Shown here: positions 5,289 through 8,527 of the stretch, piece by piece
How the letters are laid out: each line of letters opens with the position of its first letter
How positions within the stretch are numbered: position 1 is the stretch's first letter
NCBI GenBank assembly: GCA_019243595.1
Contig: JAFAUA010000403.1
Location: 1-8,527 of the forward strand
Direction of reading: 5' to 3'
Length of the DNA stretch: 8,527 nt
Origin: Acidimicrobiia bacterium
GTDB lineage: Bacteria > Actinomycetota > Acidimicrobiia > Acidimicrobiales > AC-14
Program-made: the position numbers and the translations under genes
Notes under the pieces: model-generated
The model's input: the letters and a program-made list of their open reading frames with translations, nothing else
What the model was told of the DNA's origin: nothing
Database searches by the model: none

Positions 5289-5728
5289 AAGACCAGCGCG
5301 CACCCGGTCGCACCCAGGGTCGGCGGCGTCTCATCATCGCCAGCCTCGTCGTGCTCGCCGCCCTCGGCTTCCTGGTCGTGCGCGGCCTGGGGAACGCCAC
5401 GCTCTACTTCCGCACGGCCGACGAGGCTGTCGCCCAGCGCCAGCAGCTCGGCACGGAGCGCTTCCGTATCGAGGGCACCGTCGTCGACGGCACGGTGAAG
5501 GGCATGTCGAACGCGGTGGCCTTCAACATCGAGAGCAAGGGGGTGCGGGTCCCTGTCCTGCATCAGGGCGATCCGCCTGAGCTGTTCAAGCCGAACATTC
5601 CCGTGGTGCTCGAAGGCCACTTCCAGGGCGACGCCTTCGCCAGCGACCGCATCATGGTGAAGCACTCCGAGGACTACGTCGCCAAGCATCCCTCGCGGGT
5701 GACCGTGCCTCCGTCGACGGTCCCTTGA
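5279..5728 (+). CDS. ccmE: Heme chaperone CcmE (histidine type)
   Basis: CcmE is a membrane-anchored periplasmic-side chaperone that binds heme covalently through one side chain and hands it to CcmF/CcmH. The 149-residue protein has a basic N-terminus (RTQGRRR), one membrane anchor at about 18-34, and the OB-fold domain from about 40 (TLYFRTADEAV) to 130. The heme-binding motif is intact: H129 and Y133 in VKHSEDY, the H-x-x-x-Y form, as opposed to the C-x-x-x-Y form known from some other lineages. The segment RIEGTVVDGTVK (63-74) and the G-H-F region near 113 fit the family. GTG 5279 is used as start; GAGGAG at 5262-5267 is 11 bases away, a slightly long spacing. It overlaps ccmD by 10 nt and lies four bases before ccmF. 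Confidence 0.94.
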   Translation: MAVEDQRAPGRTQGRRRLIIASLVVLAALGFLVVRGLGNATLYFRTADEAVAQRQQLGTERFRIEGTVVDGTVKGMSNAVAFNIESKGVRVPVLHQGDPPELFKPNIPVVLEGHFQGDAFASDRIMVKHSEDYVAKHPSRVTVPPSTVP

Positions 5729-5732
5729 TTTC

Positions 5733-7721
5733 GTGAGTGCGACGCTCGGGATCGCGGGGGTTTGGCTGGGCTTGCTCGGCGCGGTCGTCGGCGTGGCGAC
5801 ACTGGGCCTGGGCCTGCGCCGGCGGGACGACGCCCTCCTGCTCGCCGGGCGCAAGTACACGTGGGTGATCGGGGCGGGCGCCGTCATCGGCGTGATCGCC
5901 ATGGAGTCGGCGCTGCTGCGCCACGATTTCTCGCTGAAGTACGTGGCGGAGAACGGAAGCCGCCAGACGCCGCTGCTGTTCACGATCACCGGGATGTGGT
6001 CGGCGCTGGAGGGATCGATCCTCCTGTGGTCGATCGTGCTGGCCGGCTACCTGGCGGTCATGGTTCACCACTTTCGCAGGCGGGCGACCGACCCGCTCGT
6101 CGCGTGGGCGACGCTCGCCGTGTTCGTCGTCGCCGGTTTCTTCTTCGCTCTGATGGTGGGCCCCGCGAACCCCTTCCGTGTCATCCACGGCACGATCCCG
6201 ACGAACGGCCCGGGCCCGAACCCGCTCCTGCAGAACCATCCGCTGGTCGCCTTCCATCCGCCGATGCTGTACCTCGGCTACGTCGGGTTCACGATTCCAT
6301 TCGCCTTCGCCGTGGCCGCCCTGCTCACCGGCCGGCTCGGTGAGGGGTGGCTGGTCGAGACCCGCCGCTGGACGCTGTTCGCGTGGGGCTTCCTCACGAT
6401 CGGCATCGTGCTCGGTGCGTGGTGGTCCTACGAGGTGCTCGGCTGGGGTGGGTACTGGGCATGGGACCCCGTCGAGAACGCTTCGTTCATCCCGTGGTTA
6501 ACGGCGACCGCCTATCTCCACTCGGTGATGGTGCAGGAGCGAAGAGGGATGCTCCGCATCTGGAACCTGTCGCTGCTCTTGGCCACGTTCTCGCTGACGA
6601 TCCTCGGCACGTTCCTCACCCGCTCGGGCGTGCTCGAATCGGTGCACTCGTTCACCGAGTCGCCGATCGGTCCGTGGATCCTCACGTTCTTCGGGCTCGT
6701 CGTCTTCCTGTCCGTGGCCCTGATCGGGTGGCGAGGCGACCGCCTGCGCTCGCCGGGCTCGATCGACTCACCGGTCTCGCGCGAGGGCGCCTTCCTCGCC
6801 AACAACCTGTTGTTCGCGGCGTTCGCTTTCGTCGTGCTGCTGGGCACGGTGTTCCCGCTGATCGCGGAGGCGCTCAACGGTGACCGGCTCTCCGTTGGCG
6901 GTCCCTACTTCAACAAGATGACGACGCCGATCGTCATCGCCCTTTTGTTCCTGATGGCGGTGGCGCCCGTGCTGCCGTGGCGCAAGGCGTCCGAGGAGGT
7001 GCTGCGCAAGCGGCTGTTCTGGCCGGCGGCGACCGCGACGCTCGTCGTCGTGCTGTGCGTGGCGACGGGTCTGCGCGGCCTGGCACCGCTCGCCGCCTTC
7101 TGGCTGGGCACGTTCGCGGCCGGGTCGGCCGCCCGCCAGCTGTTGCTGTCGGCCCGCCGTCAGGGGTGGCGCGGGCTGGTGGGCCGGGCGAACGGCGGCA
7201 TGATCGTCCACATCGGCGTCGTGCTGATCGCCGTCGCCTTCGCGGCCAGCCACGCCTACGGCCACCAGCACGAGTTCCGGCTGGCGCCGGGCCAGTCGGC
7301 GCGTCTGTCGGGCCACACGGTGACGTACCTCGGGTCCACGACGGTCAAGTCGTCGAACAAAACGAGCATGGAAGCGCGGGTTCGCGTCGACGGCGGGAAG
7401 GTCTATTCGCCGGCGGTGCACCAGTTCCCGTTCGCAACGCAAGCCATCGGCTCGCCGTCGGTCAAGTCCGGGCTGGGCGACGACGTGTACCTCACGCTCG
7501 CGGCGCCGCCTGATCACCCAGGTGGGACGGCGGTGATCGGCGTCATCGTGCAGCCGCTGATCATCTGGCTTTGGATCGGCGGGGCGGTGATCGCGGTCGG
7601 CACGCTGTTCGCGGCGTGGCCGGGTCGACGCCGCCGACCCACAGCACCGGTGTCGGCGCCCGTGGAGGTGGCGGCACCCGACGCTGCGCCTGCCGAACCC
7701 GTCGTGGTGCCCGGCGCGTGA
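5733..7721 (+). CDS. ccmF: Heme lyase subunit CcmF
   Basis: CcmF with CcmH forms the lyase that transfers heme from CcmE to the reduced CXXCH cysteines of apocytochrome c. The 662-residue, multi-helix protein has the expected length. Clear landmarks are MWSALEGSILLW, the NHPLVAFHPPMLYLGY segment, the WWD motif GWGGYWAWDPVENASFIPWL (W238, W242, W244, D245), and LTRSGVLESVHSF. Four histidines at H175, H263, H305 and H493 sit two residues from the heme-linked histidines reported for the E. coli protein (173, 261, 303, 491, as recalled). A large outer domain lies at about 505-605, followed by the last helix (PLIIWLWIGGAVIAVG) and an Ala/Pro-rich tail of about 30 residues that looks unstructured. 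GTG 5733 is four bases after the ccmE stop, with no good Shine-Dalgarno sequence, which suggests reinitiation. The stop overlaps the ccmG start. Confidence 0.95.
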   Translation: MSATLGIAGVWLGLLGAVVGVATLGLGLRRRDDALLLAGRKYTWVIGAGAVIGVIAMESALLRHDFSLKYVAENGSRQTPLLFTITGMWSALEGSILLWSIVLAGYLAVMVHHFRRRATDPLVAWATLAVFVVAGFFFALMVGPANPFRVIHGTIPTNGPGPNPLLQNHPLVAFHPPMLYLGYVGFTIPFAFAVAALLTGRLGEGWLVETRRWTLFAWGFLTIGIVLGAWWSYEVLGWGGYWAWDPVENASFIPWLTATAYLHSVMVQERRGMLRIWNLSLLLATFSLTILGTFLTRSGVLESVHSFTESPIGPWILTFFGLVVFLSVALIGWRGDRLRSPGSIDSPVSREGAFLANNLLFAAFAFVVLLGTVFPLIAEALNGDRLSVGGPYFNKMTTPIVIALLFLMAVAPVLPWRKASEEVLRKRLFWPAATATLVVVLCVATGLRGLAPLAAFWLGTFAAGSAARQLLLSARRQGWRGLVGRANGGMIVHIGVVLIAVAFAASHAYGHQHEFRLAPGQSARLSGHTVTYLGSTTVKSSNKTSMEARVRVDGGKVYSPAVHQFPFATQAIGSPSVKSGLGDDVYLTLAAPPDHPGGTAVIGVIVQPLIIWLWIGGAVIAVGTLFAAWPGRRRRPTAPVSAPVEVAAPDAAPAEPVVVPGA

Positions 7722-8296
7722 GCGCGAACCACGTCGACGTCGTCCTCGAGCGCTCGAAGCGCCACACCGCACGGTGGGCGGCGATCAGCTTGGGTGTCGT
7801 GCTGTTGCTGTTCGTAGCCGTGCTGGCAACGCGGAAGTCAGCAGCCGACAAGCAGGCCGAGAGCCCGCTGCTGGGCAAGCCTGCGCCTTCCCTCTCGGGC
7901 ACGAGCCTCGACGGGAGCCAGACCTCGTTGGCGTCGATGCGCGGCAAGTGGGTGGTCGTCAACTTCATGGCCAGCTGGTGCGTGCCGTGCCGCGACGAGC
8001 ACCCCGAGCTGGTGAAGTTCACCCAGCGCCATTCCGCCGCCGATGACGCCACCGTGCTCGGCGTGATCTTCGACGACACGGCACCCAACGTGCGGAAGTT
8101 CTTCTCGGAGCTTGGGGGCTCATGGCCGGTCGTCGACGATCCGGACGGCCACACGGCGCTGGACTTCGGCGTGCGCGGCCCGCCCGAGTCATTCCTGATC
8201 GACCCCAACGGGTTCGTCATCTGGAAGGGCATCGGCGGCGTGAACGCCGACGGCCTCGACAAGCTGGTCAGCGAGGGAAAGGCGCGGGGCGCGTGA
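7718..8296 (+). CDS. ccmG: Membrane-anchored thioredoxin-like protein CcmG/ResA type
   Basis: This thiol-disulfide oxidoreductase would reduce the disulfide of apocytochrome c or of CcmH, taking electrons from CcdA. The 192-residue protein has an uncleaved anchor at about 21-37 and a thioredoxin fold of the TlpA/ResA/CcmG group from about 50. The active site is WCVPC (C88, C91) in NFMASWCVPCRDEHPEL. The cis-proline loop is GPPESFLID with P156, matching the G-x-P-E-(S/T)-F-(L/V)-I-D signature of CcmG, and is followed by GFVIWKGIGGV. GTG 7718 is chosen because it overlaps the ccmF stop (GTGA) and gives a normal short cytoplasmic head; the frame is open further upstream but only inside ccmF. Position between ccmF and ccmH supports ccmG over a generic ResA. 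Confidence 0.93.
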   Translation: MSANHVDVVLERSKRHTARWAAISLGVVLLLFVAVLATRKSAADKQAESPLLGKPAPSLSGTSLDGSQTSLASMRGKWVVVNFMASWCVPCRDEHPELVKFTQRHSAADDATVLGVIFDDTAPNVRKFFSELGGSWPVVDDPDGHTALDFGVRGPPESFLIDPNGFVIWKGIGGVNADGLDKLVSEGKARGA

Positions 8297-8527
8297 AGTC
8301 CCGGTGGGCGTGGTTCGGGTTGGGTCTTGTGCTGGTCGTGGCGCTGGCCATCGGCGCCCAGGGCCGGTCGCGACCGATGACCCAGGCCCAGCGCGTCCAT
8401 CACATCGCCTCGGAGATCCGCTGCCCGACGTGCCGTAACCAGTCGGCGGCGGAGTCCGACGCCGCCGCGGCCAAGGCCGTCCGTGACGAGATCGACCGTC
8501 GGGTGAAGGCCGGCCAGAGCGACGGGG
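8293..8527 (+). CDS. ccmH: CcmH thiol protein, N-terminal part (cut by the window end)
   Basis: Only the first 78 codons are visible. CcmH is a small membrane-anchored protein whose cysteine pair interacts with the apocytochrome and with CcmG, and which works with CcmF. The fragment has a hydrophobic stretch at residues 5-22, which could act as a signal or anchor, then IASEIRCPTCRNQSAAESDA. The R-C-x-x-C-x-N-Q motif with C44 and C47 is diagnostic of the CcmH/CycL/Ccl2 family, as is the following RDEIDRRVKAGQS helix region. The GTG start at 8293 overlaps the ccmG stop in a GTGA arrangement. Whether a CcmI-like TPR part is fused or follows as a separate gene cannot be seen. Confidence 0.92.
   Translation, partial: MKSRWAWFGLGLVLVVALAIGAQGRSRPMTQAQRVHHIASEIRCPTCRNQSAAESDAAAAKAVRDEIDRRVKAGQSDG

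Noticed and set aside
7571..7717. Upstream extension of the ccmG frame
   Set aside because: It lies wholly inside the end of ccmF and is Arg/Gly-rich; GTG 7718 overlaps the ccmF stop and gives a normal anchor position.
1..8527. CRISPR arrays, insertion sequences, direct repeats, tRNA or rRNA genes
   Set aside because: None was recognised on either strand; the window is almost fully covered by ordinary chromosomal genes of similar base composition.

Overview
The window is a gene-dense, very GC-rich piece of bacterial chromosome with no gene-free stretch longer than about 90 bases. GTG is the start codon of nine of the thirteen genes whose start is visible. The lineage is inferred, not proven. 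High GC, a class E-like sortase, a carrier resembling mycobacterial TB7.3, an acyl-CoA carboxylase carboxyltransferase end and start-proximal TANNNT boxes all point to Actinomycetota, possibly an Acidimicrobiia-like group. No rRNA, tRNA, CRISPR array, insertion sequence or phage gene was seen.

Left part (1-1370): the window opens in the last 54 codons of an acyl-CoA carboxylase beta (carboxyltransferase) subunit. It converges with a small GlsB/YeaQ-type membrane protein on the minus strand (170-427). Divergent from that gene is a two-gene unit: a 72-residue free-standing biotin carrier (448-666), then a 4-nt-overlapping crotonase-fold protein (663-1370) that lacks both classical hydratase glutamates.

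Middle part (1389-2986): ccdA, a thiol-disulfide electron transporter, follows the crotonase gene by 18 nt. Its stop codon overlaps the stop of a convergent gene on the minus strand. That gene encodes a class E-like sortase with a conserved His/Cys/Arg triad and an extra C-terminal membrane hairpin. The sortase separates ccdA from the cytochrome c genes that CcdA would be expected to serve.

Right part (3079-8527): a complete run of System I cytochrome c maturation genes, ccmA-B-C-D-E-F-G and the start of ccmH, all on the plus strand and nearly all overlapping. The small ccmD (46 codons) is present. CcmA and CcmB, with CcmC and CcmD, load heme onto CcmE and release holo-CcmE. CcmG and CcmH keep the apocytochrome CXXCH cysteines reduced, using electrons that CcdA passes across the membrane. 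CcmF with CcmH then ligates the heme. The window cuts off in ccmH, so any CcmI or cytochrome gene downstream is not visible.

Most of the window is a known system in a somewhat unusual host and arrangement. The best candidates for something new are the sortase lodged inside the cytochrome c maturation locus, the biotin carrier and crotonase pair with lost catalytic residues, and a shared TA(G/C)(T/C)CT box just upstream of three first-of-unit genes that lack a Shine-Dalgarno sequence.
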